Position numbers and translations under genes: made by a program
Source: Chionoecetes opilio
Lineage: Eukaryota; Arthropoda; Malacostraca; Decapoda; Majidae
Assembly: GCA_016584305.1 (NCBI GenBank)
Contig: JACEEZ010018880.1
Location: 1 to 64,000 of the forward strand
Reading direction: 5' to 3'
Length of the DNA stretch: 64,000 nucleotides
The notes under the pieces: generated by a model
Seen by the model: the letters and a program-made list of their open reading frames with translations, nothing else
Database searches by the model: none
What the model was told of the DNA's origin: nothing
In this document: in pieces, positions 33,088 through 45,402 of the stretch
Position numbering within the stretch: the first letter of the stretch is position 1
Layout of the letters: every line of letters starts with the position of its first letter

Positions 33088-36008
33088 AGTTAGGTTAGGT
33101 TAGGTTAGGTTAGGGATACTTTGTGATTAAGGTTAGGTATACTTTTTGGTTAAGGTTAGGTTAGGTTAGGTTAGATATACTTTGTGGTTAAGGTTAGGTA
33201 TACTTTGTGGTTAAGGTTAGGTATACTTTGTGGTTAAGGTTAGGATACTTTGTGGTTAAGGTTTGGTATACTTTGTGGTTAAGGTTAGGTATACTTTGTG
33301 GTTAGGTTAGGTTAGGTTAGGTATACTTTGTGGTTAAGGTTAGGTATACTTTGTGGTTAAGGTTAGGTTAGGTTAGGTTAGATATACCTTTGTGGTTAAG
33401 GTTAGGTATACTTTGTGGTTAGGTTAGGTTAGGTTAGGTATACTTTGTGGTTAAGGTTAGGTATACTTTGTGGTTAAGGTTAGGTATACTTTGTGATTAA
33501 GGTTAGGTATACTTTGTGGTTAAGGTTAGATATACTTTGTGGTTAAGGTTAGGTATACTTTGTGGTTAAGGTTAGGTTAGGTATACTTTGTGGTTAAGGT
33601 TAGGTATACTTTGTGGTTAAGGTTAGGTATACTTTGTGATTAAGGTTAGGTTAGGTTAGGTATACTTTGTGATTAAGGTTAGGTATACTTTGTGGTTAAG
33701 GTTAGGTATACTTTGTGGTTAAGGTTAGGTTTAGGTATACTTTGTGATTAAGGTTAGGTATACTTTGTGGTTAAGGTTAGGTTAGGTTAGGTATACTTTG
33801 TGATTAAGGTTAGGTATACTTTGTGATTAAGTTAGGTATACTTTGTGATTAAGGTTAGGTATACTTTGTGGTTAAGGTTAGGTTAGGTTAGGTATACTTT
33901 GTGGTTAAGGTTAGGTTAGGTTAGGTATACTTTGTGGTTAAGGTTAGGTATACTTTTGTGATTAAGGTTAGGTATACTTTGTGGTTAGGTTAGGTTAGGT
34001 TAGGTATACTTTGTGGTTAAGGTTAGGTATACTTTGTGGTTAAGGTTAGGTATACTTTGTGGTTAAGGTTAGGTATACTTTGTGGTTAAGGTTAGGTATA
34101 CTTTGTGATTAAGGTTAGGTATACTTTGTGGTTAAGGTTAGGTTAGGTTAGGTATACTTTGTGGTTAAGGTTAGGTATACTTTGTGATTAAGGTTAGGTA
34201 TACTTTGTGGTTAAGGTTAGGTAGGTTTTAAATTTGTGGTTAAGGTTAGGTATACTTTGGGTTTTAAAGGGTTTGGTATACTTTGTGGTTAAGGTTAGGT
34301 TAGGTTAGGTTAGATATACTTTGTGGTTAAGGTTAGGTATACTTTTTGGTTAAGGTTAGGTATACTTTGTGGTTAAGGTTAGGTTAGGTTAGGGTATACT
34401 TTGTGGTTAAGGTTAGGTATACTTTGTGGTTAAGGTTAGGTATACTTTGTGGTTAAGGTTAGGTTAGGTTAGGTATACTTTGTGGTTAAGGTTAGGTTAG
34501 ATATACTTTGTGGGTTTAAAGGGTTAGGTATACTTTGTGATTAAGGTTAGGTATACTTTGTGGTTAAGTTAGGTTAGGTTAGGTATACTTTGTGGTTAAG
34601 GTTAGGTATACTTTGTGGTTAAGGTTAGGTATACTTTGTGGTTAAGGTTAGGTATACTTTGTGGTTAAGGTTAGGTATACTTTGTGGTTAAGGTTAGGTT
34701 TGGTTAGGTATACTTTGTGGTTAAGGTTAGGTATACTTTGTGGTTTTAAAGGGTTTGGTATACTTTGTGGTTAAGGTTAGGTATACTTTGTGGTTAAAGG
34801 GTTTGGTATACTTTGTGGTTAAGGTTAGGTTAGGTTAGGTATACTTTGTGGTTAAGGTTAGGTATACTTTGTGGTTAAGGTTAGGTATACTTTGTGTTAA
34901 GGTTAGGTTAGGTTAGGTATACTTTGTGGTTAAGGTTAGGTATACTTTGTGGTTAAGGTTAGGTATACTTTGTGATTAAGGTTAGGTATACTTTGTGGGG
35001 TTTAAAGGGTTTGGTTAGGTATACTTGTGGTTAAGGTTAGGTATACTTTGTGGTTAAGGTTAGGTTAGGTTAGGTTAGATATACTTTGTGGTTAAGGTTA
35101 GGTATACTTTGTGGTTAAGGTTAGGTTTTACTTTGTGGTTAAGGTTAGGTATACTTTGTGGTTAAGGTTAGGTATACTTTGTGGTTAAGGTTAGGTATAC
35201 TTTGTGGTTAAGGTTAGGTTAGGTTTAGGTATACTTTGTGGTTAAGGTTAGGTATACTTTGTGGTTAAGGTTAGGTATACTTTGTGGTTAAGGTTAGGTT
35301 AGGTTAGATATACTTTGTGGTTAAGGTTAGGTATACTTTGTGGTTAAGGTTAGGTTAGGTTAGGTATACTTTGTGGTTAAGGTTAGGTATACTTTGTGGT
35401 TAAGGTTAGATATACTTTGTGGTTAAGGTTAGGTATACTTGTGGTTAAGGTTAGATATACTTTGTGGTTAAGGTTAGGTATACTTTGTGGTTAAGGTTAG
35501 GTATACTTTGTGGTTAAGGTTAGGTATACTTTGTGGTTAAGGTTAGGTATACTTTGTGGTTAAGGTTAGGTATACTTTGTGGTTAAGGTTAGGTTAGGTA
35601 TACTTTGTGGTTAAGGTTAGGTATACTTTGTGGTTAAGGTTAGGTATACTTTGTGGTTAAGGTTAGGTATACTTTGTGGTTAAGGTTAGATATACTTTGT
35701 GGTTAAGGTTAGGTATACTTTGTGGTTAAGGTTAGGTATACTTTGTGGTTAAGGTTAGGTTAGGTTAGGTATACTTTGTGGTTAAGGTTAGGTATACTTT
35801 GTGGTTAAGGTTAGGTATACTTTGTGGTTAAGTTAGGTTAGGTATACTTTGTGGTTAAGGTTAGGTTAGGTATACTTTGTGGTTAAGGTTAGGTTAGGTA
35901 TACTTTGTGGTTAAGGTTAGGTTAGGTATACTTTGTGGTTAAGGTTAGGTTAGGTATACTTTGTGGTTAAGGTTAGGTTAGGTATACTTTGTGGTTAAGG
36001 TTAGGTTA
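33088..36008 (+). repeat. TTAGG-based satellite, 23-bp unit with 5-bp step variants
   Basis: Basic unit is TTAGG plus the 18-base spacer TATACTTTGTGGTTAAGG. It occurs about a hundred times over 2.9 kb, with one to three extra TTAGG copies inserted at irregular intervals, so spacing is 23, 28, 33 or 38 bp. Common variants are TTTGTGATTAAGG (clustered 33480-34200) and GATATAC. Repeats from 35400 on are the most uniform. No ORF. TTAGG is the standard arthropod telomere repeat, but the flanks on both sides are ordinary dispersed repeats, so this is interstitial. Confidence 0.97.
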
Positions 36009-36340
36009 GATTTTTACATATAGTGACTTTGATGATTTTTTTTTGGAGCCATAAATCACTTATATTTGCTTCCCCCCCCCAAAAAACCCCGTATTCCCGC
36101 CAGTTCCCCAGGCTTGTTGGCTATAGGGGAAGAAAAAAAGATAGGGGTGAAGGACTCCTTCCAAAGTTTTACCAGATTTGGTTAGGTTAGTTAATCGGTG
36201 GGTTAGGCCCCCCGGTAGGTTAGGTTAATTTTGGTTTGGCAAATTACCCTAGATCTTGAGAAATTATCCTAGAGCTAGGGAAATTACTCTAGATCTAGGG
36301 TATAAATAAACTCTTAAAAATAAATAAACGTAAAAAAATT
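36009..36340. repeat. Edge of copy D plus a C/G-run motif
   Basis: 36060-36120 contains TATTCCCGCCAGTTCCCCAGG, a single relative of the minisatellite that follows. 36175-36340 is copy D edge with TAGATCTAGGG repeats. Confidence 0.7.
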
Positions 36341-36370
36341 ACGTGTTTCCCGACGCATTATTTGTTCCCC

Positions 36371-36838
36371 AGCAAACCCCGCATTCCCCCGGTCCCCAAG
36401 CTTGTTGGGGGAGGGGAGAGTATAAACCCCGCATTCCCCCAGGTCCCCAAGCTTGTTTGGGGAAGGGGGAGAGTATAAAGCCCCGCATTCCCCCAGGTCC
36501 CCAAGCTTGTTTGGGGGAAGGGGAGAGTATAAAGCCCCGCATTCCCCCAGGTCCCCAAGCTTGTTTGGGGGAAGGGGAGAGTATAAAAGCCCCGCATTCC
36601 CCAGGTCCCCAGCTGTTGGGGAAGGGGGAGTATAAAGCCCATTCCCCGGTCCCAGCTTGTTGGGGAAGGGGGAGAGTATAAACCCCGCATTCCCCAGGCC
36701 CCAAGCTTTTGGGGGAAGGGGGGAGAGTATAAAGCCCCGCTTCCCCCCGGGCCCCCAAACTTGTTTTGGGGAAGGGGGGGAATTAAAAAACCCGCTTTCC
36801 CCCGGTCCCCCAAACTTGTTTGGGGGGGAAGGGGGGGG
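36371..36838. repeat. Minisatellite, 46-55 bp unit, about 9 copies
   Basis: Units read CCCCGCATTCCCCC, AGGTCCCCAAGCTTGTT, GGGGGAAGGGGAGAGTATAAA. C- and G-runs in one unit can pair. Copies become sloppy towards the N at 36839, which suggests sequencing or assembly trouble there. Confidence 0.92.
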
Positions 36839-36839
36839 N
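36839..36839. other. Single N at the minisatellite end; probable assembly join
   Basis: The array ends in a G-run and N, and copy C begins mid-repeat immediately after. The left edge of copy C is therefore not trustworthy. Confidence 0.75.
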
Positions 36840-36842
36840 TTA

Positions 36843-38815
36843 ATTTTTTTTGGTTTATGTGATCATCATAAAGAACAAACATATCTGATGATATCAGTAC
36901 ATCATTTATTATACTGATGAACCTATTAGGTAGGGTGCAATTACTCTGGCAAGTAAACCTTTTCCCCGGGTTTTTGTACTGGTGTTGATGACTTCATCAG
37001 GCAGCCTGCGCCCAGTGAACCGGCCTGGTATATCCCGGGGCCTCGGCTGCCCACGCCCCAATCCCCCCGCTAGTTCACTAACCTAACCATTGATTACGTT
37101 ACCTAACCTCACTGGGGGAGGGGGATTTCGCCCCCCCAGACCCATGTGTGTTATTTTTCATTTCAGACGGCTGTTGTAGGGGTTAGAAATACTCCAGTTC
37201 TACTGTAGTGTTAATACATTACAAGTCATGTAGGTATAACCATGCTCAACTTGTAGATCTGACAATGTGCAGTATCTACCTCAGTAAAACCTCTCATATT
37301 CGGACTAATTGGCCCAAGGAGAGGTCCGAGTAATGCAAGGGTTTTACATCCCTTCATATTTATATATAAAAAAATATATATAAATATATGTGTATATAAA
37401 AAATTTCTATGTCATGCAAATATCAATGAACATAAGATGAATCATGTAAATAAATAAATCTAGGGTAAAAATACACACTACAGTACTGTAGAGGTGTAGT
37501 GTGCAGCACTGTCAGTCCTACGTCTGGCAGCGGCAGCCGCCAGCAGTACCAAACCATTTTTAATGCCGCGTTTTCGGTTGGGGAACAAATTATGCGTCGG
37601 AAACACGTAATTTAAGAGTTGTGTAGGGAGGATCAAATTCCCTAGATTTAGGGCAATTTCCTTATATCTAGAGAAATTTGCCTAACCAAAATTAACCTAA
37701 CCTAGCGGGGGGCTTGACCCATCGATAACCTAACCTAACCATATCTAACCTAAGCTAACCTAACCAAATCTAACCTACCCTAACCTAACCAAATATAACC
37801 CTACCCTAACCTAACCAAATCTAACCTCACCTCCTAGCCGGGGGTTGGGGAGGTTCTTGAGACACTTGGGTCATCATTCTGTGAGGATCGTCAGGTTCAC
37901 ACGTCTCTGGACTCAGAAGAAATCCAATGAATTTTCCCCGAGATCTAGGGAATTTTTCAACACTCCTAAAGCGGCTATCACACGAGGCGTTTCGTCGGAC
38001 TGTTTCGTCAAACTTGCCATTTGGTCGGACTGTTTGGTTGAACTTCTACGGTCATTTCGCCCAACTTGTTCTACGAAAGGGTTTTGTGAAATTATACAAA
38101 ATGTTGCATATTTTGTGGAACATACTCTGGGGTCAAAATAAGTCTATACTTTTTCTGTAAGTTATAAATAGTGTTAGCAATTATTAAGCATTGAAATGAA
38201 CACCATCATATAATACATTACAGGAAAATTAATACAGATCAGTCTATACTTTATATGTGATAGATTTTCAGAAATATGTGAAGCTGATTTGATGTGTTTA
38301 CAATTTGTGGTAGAATGATTACTAGTAGAATGTGAGATCTGAGAAGTATACCGGGGAGAGAATGGAAATGACACATTCATGTGACATGAATGAGGTGGTT
38401 GAAAGGACAGGAAGAGAATGGCTGTTACTGCTGCTGGGACTGTGTGGTGAGACAAGGGGCGGAGGATTGAGACAGGGAAAGAGTTTTTGGAAAGAATGTG
38501 CTGTATGAGAAATAGACAACAGAACTGCACGCTTGTCTGTAGTTTTGTTTTGTTCTGTTTCCCTTTTGTTTCGGTTATAATGGACGAGAACTTCGCGGTC
38601 GCTTTCAGAGACACGGACTAATTTTTCCTAGCCTACAATAGGTGCTTTTTTGTTTATAATGGACGACGGTTCATAGGCCCGGGCAGGGATGCTCGAAAAT
38701 TCCTCGTAAGACAACTTATGAGTGTGTGGCTACAGTAACCTTACGAGGGTGGGCTGAGGTTGATGCTCGTACCGAGCCGTCACTCCCGTACGGTGATCGG
38801 TGGCCTCTGGCAAAG
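36843..38815 (+). repeat. Dispersed repeat, copy C, left part
   Basis: Close match to copy B from TTTATGTGATCATCATAAAG to GGTGGCCTCTGG, where an 8-kb element interrupts it. The CCTAACC core is at 37680-37840. Confidence 0.9.
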
Positions 38816-38967
38816 CCGTCTGTATGTAAAAAGCCTGCGCCTGGGAGAGCGAGATGGACGTGACGTCAGTAGCAGAGTCTGCTATGCGAGTCAGTAGGGG
38901 CCGAGCTTTCTGCGTGTGAGGATGTACGGGCGGTACGGCTCTCATTGCACCCACCTTTCACCCACTG

Positions 38968-39742
38968 TTAACTCTTCGCCATTTAATATTTTGCTCAAAA
39001 ACATTTACATGGAGAATATGAATAGAAGCGGAATTTAATTCGCTTTCCATTGATATATTTCGTTTACTGATAAATGAATTGGCAGCATGCATAAATTAGC
39101 GTTAGCTAAATACATAACATCATGAAATCGGTAATTTCCTATCTAATATATGTTTATCAGTATAAAAGATATACTGTTATCTTTGGAAATGTTTGTTCTA
39201 TAATATTATCAAATAAAAAACCGTAAAACACACTAAAGAAATGCCATTCTGAGACTCAAGAAATATGCATGAACTTAAACTCTTCGCCATTTAATATTTT
39301 GCTCAAAAATATTTTACATGGAGAATATCAATAAAAGCTGAATTTAATTAGCTTTCCATTGATATATTTTGTTTTCTGATAAATGAATTAGAACCATACA
39401 TACATTAGCGTTAACTAAATAAATAACATCATCAATCGGGAAAAATTACCCGATTTCATGATCCTTTTAGTTAGTTAACGCTAATTTATGTATGGTTCTA
39501 ATTCATTTATCAGAAAACGAAATATAGCAATGGAAAGCTAATTAAATTCCGCTTCTATTGATATTCTCCATGCAAAATGTTTTTGAGCAAAATATTAAAT
39601 GGCGAAGAGTTAAAGTTCATGCATATTTCTTGAGTCTCATAATGGCATTTCTTTAGTCTGTTTTACGGTTTTTTATTTGATAATATTATAGAATAAACTT
39701 TTCCGAAGATAACAATATATCTTTTATACTGATAAACATATA
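38968..39742. repeat. U-module array: two direct copies then an inverted one
   Basis: U runs from ACTCTTCGCCATTTAATAT to ATATGCATGAACTTAA (38968-39279). It restarts at 39280, then the strand reverses at about 39447 and reads back (AATGGCGAAGAGTT near 39600). A further inverted copy continues at 46467-46788 beyond the insert. Diverged U copies occur near 14340, 18100, 28250 and at the heads of copies A-C. Confidence 0.85.
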
Positions 39743-42700
39743 CCGTATTTGCCGGCGCATAAGACGCACCTCCGCATAAGACGCACCCCTATTTTACAAA
39801 GAGGTTTTGAGAAAAAAAATATATCGATGTTTTTGAGGGAATTTTTTTTGTTTTCGTAAAATTATTAAGTTATTAAAAAAAAAAAGGGATTTGTTGGGGA
39901 AAGCAAATGATCATGAGCATGTACGGTACCTAAATACAATATTCAAAGTGCAATGAATGTGAATGAAAAATTATACTAGTTAAAATGTAAAGAGAATGAG
40001 AGTGTAACCAAAATCGGTCATAAATCATAATATATTGCAGGATGACCCCACGAATTGATATCCTAATATTTGCTACCTATGACATATAGCTTAGATTTAA
40101 TGTTTTAGGTATGCCTTTGTTGCTTTTCTGCTATGTGTTTAGACTGTGGAAAATTTGCAGTATAGATATTGGTATTATTTTGGTAGTAGGCTTTCAAAAG
40201 TCCTAGGACTCTTACCGATATAATCTTGTAGGTTTCTTCATTATGAGTATTTTGAACCCCATTTCCCATGGCGCAATTGAATAATAATGGCATTACACGT
40301 AGTATCGAAAATCTACCGTTACTTCAGCCAGAAAGTTAAGTTAGGTTAAATCAGATTAGGTTAGGTTAGAGGTGAGGTTTGGTTTAGTAACAGATGATAT
40401 AGAGAAATAACAAAAATTACCAATAATATGGCAGTGTGAAGCGTAGCAATGTTTGCGGGGCAGACCTGGAGGGGCAGGTTGCCTCCCCCACATACACACA
40501 TGTAAACAAACATTGATTTTCGACAAAAAACGAGAGCACGATTAATTCAAACACACAAAAACTATTCAGGAGGACTTCGGCCTCGTAAATCGGTGGTTGT
40601 CCAATAACAAAAATTCACGAAGATATTATTTAGATAACACTGTAAGGTTACCATCTCTACCTTGTTGTTATTGTTGTAATTGTTGAAGGGCACCGTTGTC
40701 GCGATCGACGATATTTGCACTGGTTTACACCTATGAATCTATCATAGTCGCGAGGGTTGATTAGTCTTCTTCAGGAAGGTACAGGTGAAGGTCGATTCCA
40801 CTCTGAAATCACGGCAGCGTTCCGTCAGCCGTGCCTTGTATTCACACTATTCGTCATGGTTCCGTAATTTTCGGCAGTTCTTGCTCACCCTCTAAGCAAC
40901 AGGGTGCCTCAGAGGCTATGCTTGAAAGAAATTTGCTCAATAGCACTTCTGTCGGATGAAGAAGAGGAGTTGAACTCTAAAAGACAACTGTTTTGGGTAC
41001 ATAAAGCCTTGAGAAAACGACACTTATCAGCACGGCACAGTCTCATTACGTTAAAATATTCTTCCCCAGAAACCGTTACGTGACAGGACAGTGATGTATT
41101 GGAGCCGTGACGGCGGTGCACCGTTTAGTGTAACACTTCTATTTGTTTGAATGTAAGAAATTCTAACGGATGTGATGAGACGGTGCCCTGTCACCAATTT
41201 CACCATGATGGTTATGGTGTGATTCGGCCTTGGGGGGACGGTGTGGCGCCGTGGAGAGGGTCTTGGTCTGGTGTACCGTGTGGAACAACTTTTGTCCCGT
41301 CTACAGGTACCTTGCAGCCTTTTTACTAGCCTCTTCATATTTTCCTTATCGTAGAGGTACAGGGGTGAGGATTGAGGGGTCGATGGTGGTACAAAGGCCT
41401 ATGCTGTTCTCCTATCCCACCTTGCTTACCACTGTAGCGGCGCTAACACAACACACGACAATACACACCTGCACGGCTTAGGGCATCCCCCTGTCTGAGA
41501 CCAGGATTACAGACCCGAGGTGACCTGACGCGACCTGACTTGTCCTCGCCGGGACTCAACTGCAAACACCACCCAGGTAATCAAGCAGCCAAAGGACACA
41601 CAGAGGACACACGCTGCGCACCTCTTGTCCCCACGTTGTACAATGACTTCGTGTCAAATAAATACAAAGCCACGATGCCATTTCTCCATCCTTGTGTGTA
41701 AGACAAGACTCCCCAAGTACTACACCACCCTCTCACCGCTCCACACTCCTTCAAATAAAACTTTAACACAGCTTCTTTCCCAGCAAACACAAAGTACGGA
41801 GGGCCTCCGGAGAGCCCTCCGTATGTCTTACCGGTGGCCCGACGGAAGTGTACGACGTAGAGCCGCTGGGAATTTGCTCAGAGGCTCACCGGCGTGCCGT
41901 CCCACCGGCCCGCCGTAGGGCATATGACCATTATGCCGCTGTTATATAACTGATTTGAGGAATATTTATGGTATAACTTTCTAAGTATATTGCAGATTAT
42001 AGTAATGTTTTAAGGGAGTTTGCAAAACCCATAGCCGAATTAATAGACTAATGGGCTGTTCAACACTTGTAAAAACCATTACTATATAATGCAATATGCT
42101 TAGAAAAATTTAAACCAGAAATATTCTGTGTCGTTATCCAGTAATACGATGAAAAGGAGATTGCTAGGATCATAATTGCTACGGACATTGTTTATTTCAT
42201 AAGTACAAAAACATTTTCGTTATTGAGTTTACATGCTGGTGTACGTGGAACACTGAACGGCGTGAACAGCCATGTAGAAGGATATAGGTTGCGGCGAACA
42301 ACATAACAACATCCACCCACTCGTGCGTTTTCCAACTAACTGATTATTTTCACTCACTGACACAGCGCCAGGCGCCGTCAAGGAATTCCTAAAAAAACTT
42401 GTCGTACTGCAATTATTTATATTATTCAGTCTATTTCAATATAGTGAAGGAGCGAAAACATGTTATAACTAAGTTCTCATTATGTTATCGACTGGTTAAG
42501 GGTGACAATTTAGGCCTTTTGTGGGTTTTTAACCCTTTGTAATGGCTATCGTACGTCTGGCAGTTTAGTGCATTGATATGGAAAAGATTTCAAATAATAT
42601 TCTATTCTAAATCATGATATTATTCATATGTTAACTCCATCATCTACATATTCCATATTAGGTGTATCGTTGAGTATTGATATGTGTTGATAATATGTTG

Positions 42701-42789
42701 GAAGTTATTGAAATAAGGGAAAGTATGACCTTGCGTTATTCCGTAATAATCTTCGCCGCGGTTAATCAAGTGTTATTTTTATATGATAC

Positions 42790-44251
42790 TATAGTCTATT
42801 CACTTAAGCCTGGATTCCTGGGCTGGGAGCTGCTCGCTGCCTAGCCGAGTTTGTAAGGACGTCGCTGATTGGCTGATAGACTCGGGCTGGGTGGCGATGG
42901 TGGTGGTACTTGCCTCGCCGCAACCCAAAACCCTTGCGTTGCCTCAGAAAAATATTCATATTTCTTGGCTTTACTCATCTCTTACACAAAATAGGCCTAT
43001 TTTGTTTGCATCAGTAAATCAGGCAGTGATTGTTCAACAACAACACGCCATTCATAACTCAATAGGGTAAAAAATAAAGTCATGACTGACTATCACAAGA
43101 GTAGGCGGACTTTTAGGTTTTCAGTGCATTGAAATGTTGTACTCCTACCCGATATAACCAAGCTACCAGATAATAGTTATGAAAGCTGAGCCTACCATCG
43201 TGTTCATAATACATTGCTGCATATCATGAGCATAAAAAAATTACAGTAAGACTTCACTAATATTAAGATAATTAAAGGAAAGTAAAAGAGTGTATAAACA
43301 TTATTTCTTGCTTATTTTGCTTCAACTCGCTCTAACTCCATATGTTTTGGTCACATTCAATTTTCAAGAACTGTTTCAAAATCCTTATACTTTTCCGCTT
43401 CCTGTGGTATGTAGTACGTACCAATAAGGAAAAGAGTAGGTGGTCAAAATGGCTAAGAAAGTTAAACTGTTTCAAACTGGTGCCGTGACGGGTGGAGCCT
43501 CTGATAGCTCTCCCGAAAACAGTCTCTCCTATATAGGGAGCAATGCTCCACCCGTCACTGTGCCAGTTTGCAGTAGTAGTTTTAACTTTCTTAGCCATTT
43601 TGACCACCTACTCTTTTCCTTATTGGTACGTACTACATACCACAGGAAGCGGAAAAGTATAAGGATTTTGAAACAGTTCTTGAAAATTGAATGTGACCAA
43701 AACATATGGAGTTAGAGCGAGTTGAAGCAAAATAAGCAAGAAATAATGTTTATACACTCTTTTACTTTCCTTTAATTATCTTAATATTAGTGAAGTCTTA
43801 CTGTAATTTTTTTATGCTCATGATATGCAGCAATGTATTATGAACACGATGGTAGGCTCAGCTTTCATAACTATTATCTGGTAGCTTGGTTATATCGGGT
43901 AGGAGTACAACATTTCAATGCACTGAAAACCTAAAAGTCCGCCTACTCTTGTGATAGTCAGTCATGACTTTATTTTTTACCCTATTGAGTTATGAATGGC
44001 GTGTTGTTGTTGAACAATCACTGCCTGATTTACTGATGCAAACAAAATAGGCCTATTTTGTGTAAGAGATGAGTAAAGCCAAGAAATATGAATATTTTTC
44101 TGAGGCAACGCAAATGTTTTGGGTTGAGGCAAGGCAAGTACCACCACCATCGCCACCCTGCCCGAGGCTATCAGCCAATCAGCGACGTCGTTACATACTC
44201 GCCTAGGCATCGAGCCGCTCCCAGGAATCCAGCTTAAGTGAATAGACTATA
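42790..44251. mobile_element. 1,462-bp near-perfect palindromic element (level 4)
   Basis: Arms of about 709 bp are inverted copies with very few differences around a 46-base centre (43499-43544). TATAGTCTATTCACTTAAG opens it (42790-42808) and its complement closes it (44233-44251). The two overlapping open frames at 43332-43607 (-) and 43440-43715 (+) share the same C-terminus only because of the palindrome, so neither is evidence for a gene. The termini relate it to the 373-bp palindrome at 7858. Non-autonomous hairpin-type element. Confidence 0.9.
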
Positions 44252-44374
44252 GCTGCACACATGGACAAACTGATAACCTTTTTCCATGTAAACTCCTTCC
44301 TATGTACGTATCTCATCTTTATTTCTATGTATCTCTGGGTGTTCCTTATTAAGCTGGAAATATTTGAAATAGAC

Positions 44375-45402
44375 TCAATCAATCATTGGGGGCATACGCC
44401 GGGGGGCGCGTCGCCTCGCCCACCCTACGACGCCACTCCCGGGGGTCACCTTGTGCGAGTTTCCATGCAGGCTCCTTTCCCATACCAAGCAGCTCTCGAC
44501 AAGAAACATCAACTTGCCCCAGCCACGAGCCTTGTGGGCGCCCCCTTGGCCTCCTCCACGCCGGATTGTCTCTTACAGATACAACCCGATGGGAAGGATC
44601 GGTTTCAGGGTAGCGTGCCACATGCCCATATAGCCGAAGTTGGCGCTGACGGACTATGTAGGTAATAGGCCTCGATTCAGTCTCACGGTGCAATCGCTGA
44701 TTTGACACGTAATCATCCCAGCGATACCCCATGATTCTGCGAAGACACTTATTACCAAAGGCATTGATTCGTCTCTTCAAGTCACTATTTAGTGTCCATG
44801 TCTCACAACCATAGAGTAAGACAGGGATCACAAGCGACTTGAAGATCCGGATCTTTGTCCTCCTGCACAGGTACCGACAACGCCAAATACTCCCGCTGAG
44901 CGAGTCCATAACACCGTGGGCTATGCCAATCCGCCGTAAGACTTCTTGACGTGACCCGCCGTCATTATGGACTGCGCTACCAAGGTATGTAAAACTTTCC
45001 AAGATCTCAATGTCCTCGCCACACGCATGAACAGACTGTACTGCTTCATCTAGTAAGTCTCCAAACACCTGGACCTTGGTCTTGAGCCAGGAGACCTCAA
45101 GTCCCAAAGGCTTTGCCTCCTCGTGCAGCACCTCGAGAGCCATCACCAGGACCTCCAGCGACTCAGCAAAGATTACTGCATCATCGGCAAAAACAAGATC
45201 AGTGATCTTGGTGTTGCCGACGGATGCTCCACAATCACATTGATCTACAACCTTGTCCAATACCCAGTCCATACAAGCGTTGAAAAGTGATGGGGCAAGG
45301 AGGCACCCTTGCCTCACTATTGTATTCACAGGAAAGAAGCTGGATACACCTGCCCCACACTTCACAGCACTCTCAGTCCCAGAATACAGACCAGTTATCA
45401 AA
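44375..45402 (-). pseudogene. RTE-type LINE, 5'-truncated copy (level 4)
   Basis: The minus-strand frame of 340 codons (44379-45401) is the C-terminal half of the reverse transcriptase: the block with VRQGC, the catalytic FADD, then the conserved tail (LYGHVAR, WRRPRGRP, PAYAPND). It lacks the endonuclease, fingers and the first catalytic Asp, so it is dead on arrival, as usual for truncated LINE insertions. Compared with the copy at 55321-57330 I count about 11 residue differences in 340. The 3' end is the CAATCAATCATT tail. The frame is still open, so the insertion is young. Confidence 0.92.

Larger units (their letters stand above)
32640..36375 (-). repeat. Dispersed repeat, copy D (inverted, core expanded)
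   Basis: The minus strand matches only 37570-37970 of copy C: one edge (36300-36375) carries GCGTCGG...CACGTAATT and CTAGATCTAGGG, the other (32640-32770) GATCGTCAGGTTCACAC and CTAGGGAATTTTT. In C these edges are about 400 bp apart, but here 3.7 kb apart because the TTAGG core has expanded. A piece of the dispersed repeat seen at 500-660 also lies inside (32934-33088). Confidence 0.85.

Noticed and set aside
33088..36008. Chromosome end (true telomere)
   Set aside because: The array is bounded on both sides by the same dispersed repeat and continues into other DNA; TTAGG is diluted by an 18-base spacer.
43332..43715. Two 91-codon frames with an identical C-terminus on opposite strands
   Set aside because: Consequence of the palindrome at 42790-44251, not a duplicated gene.
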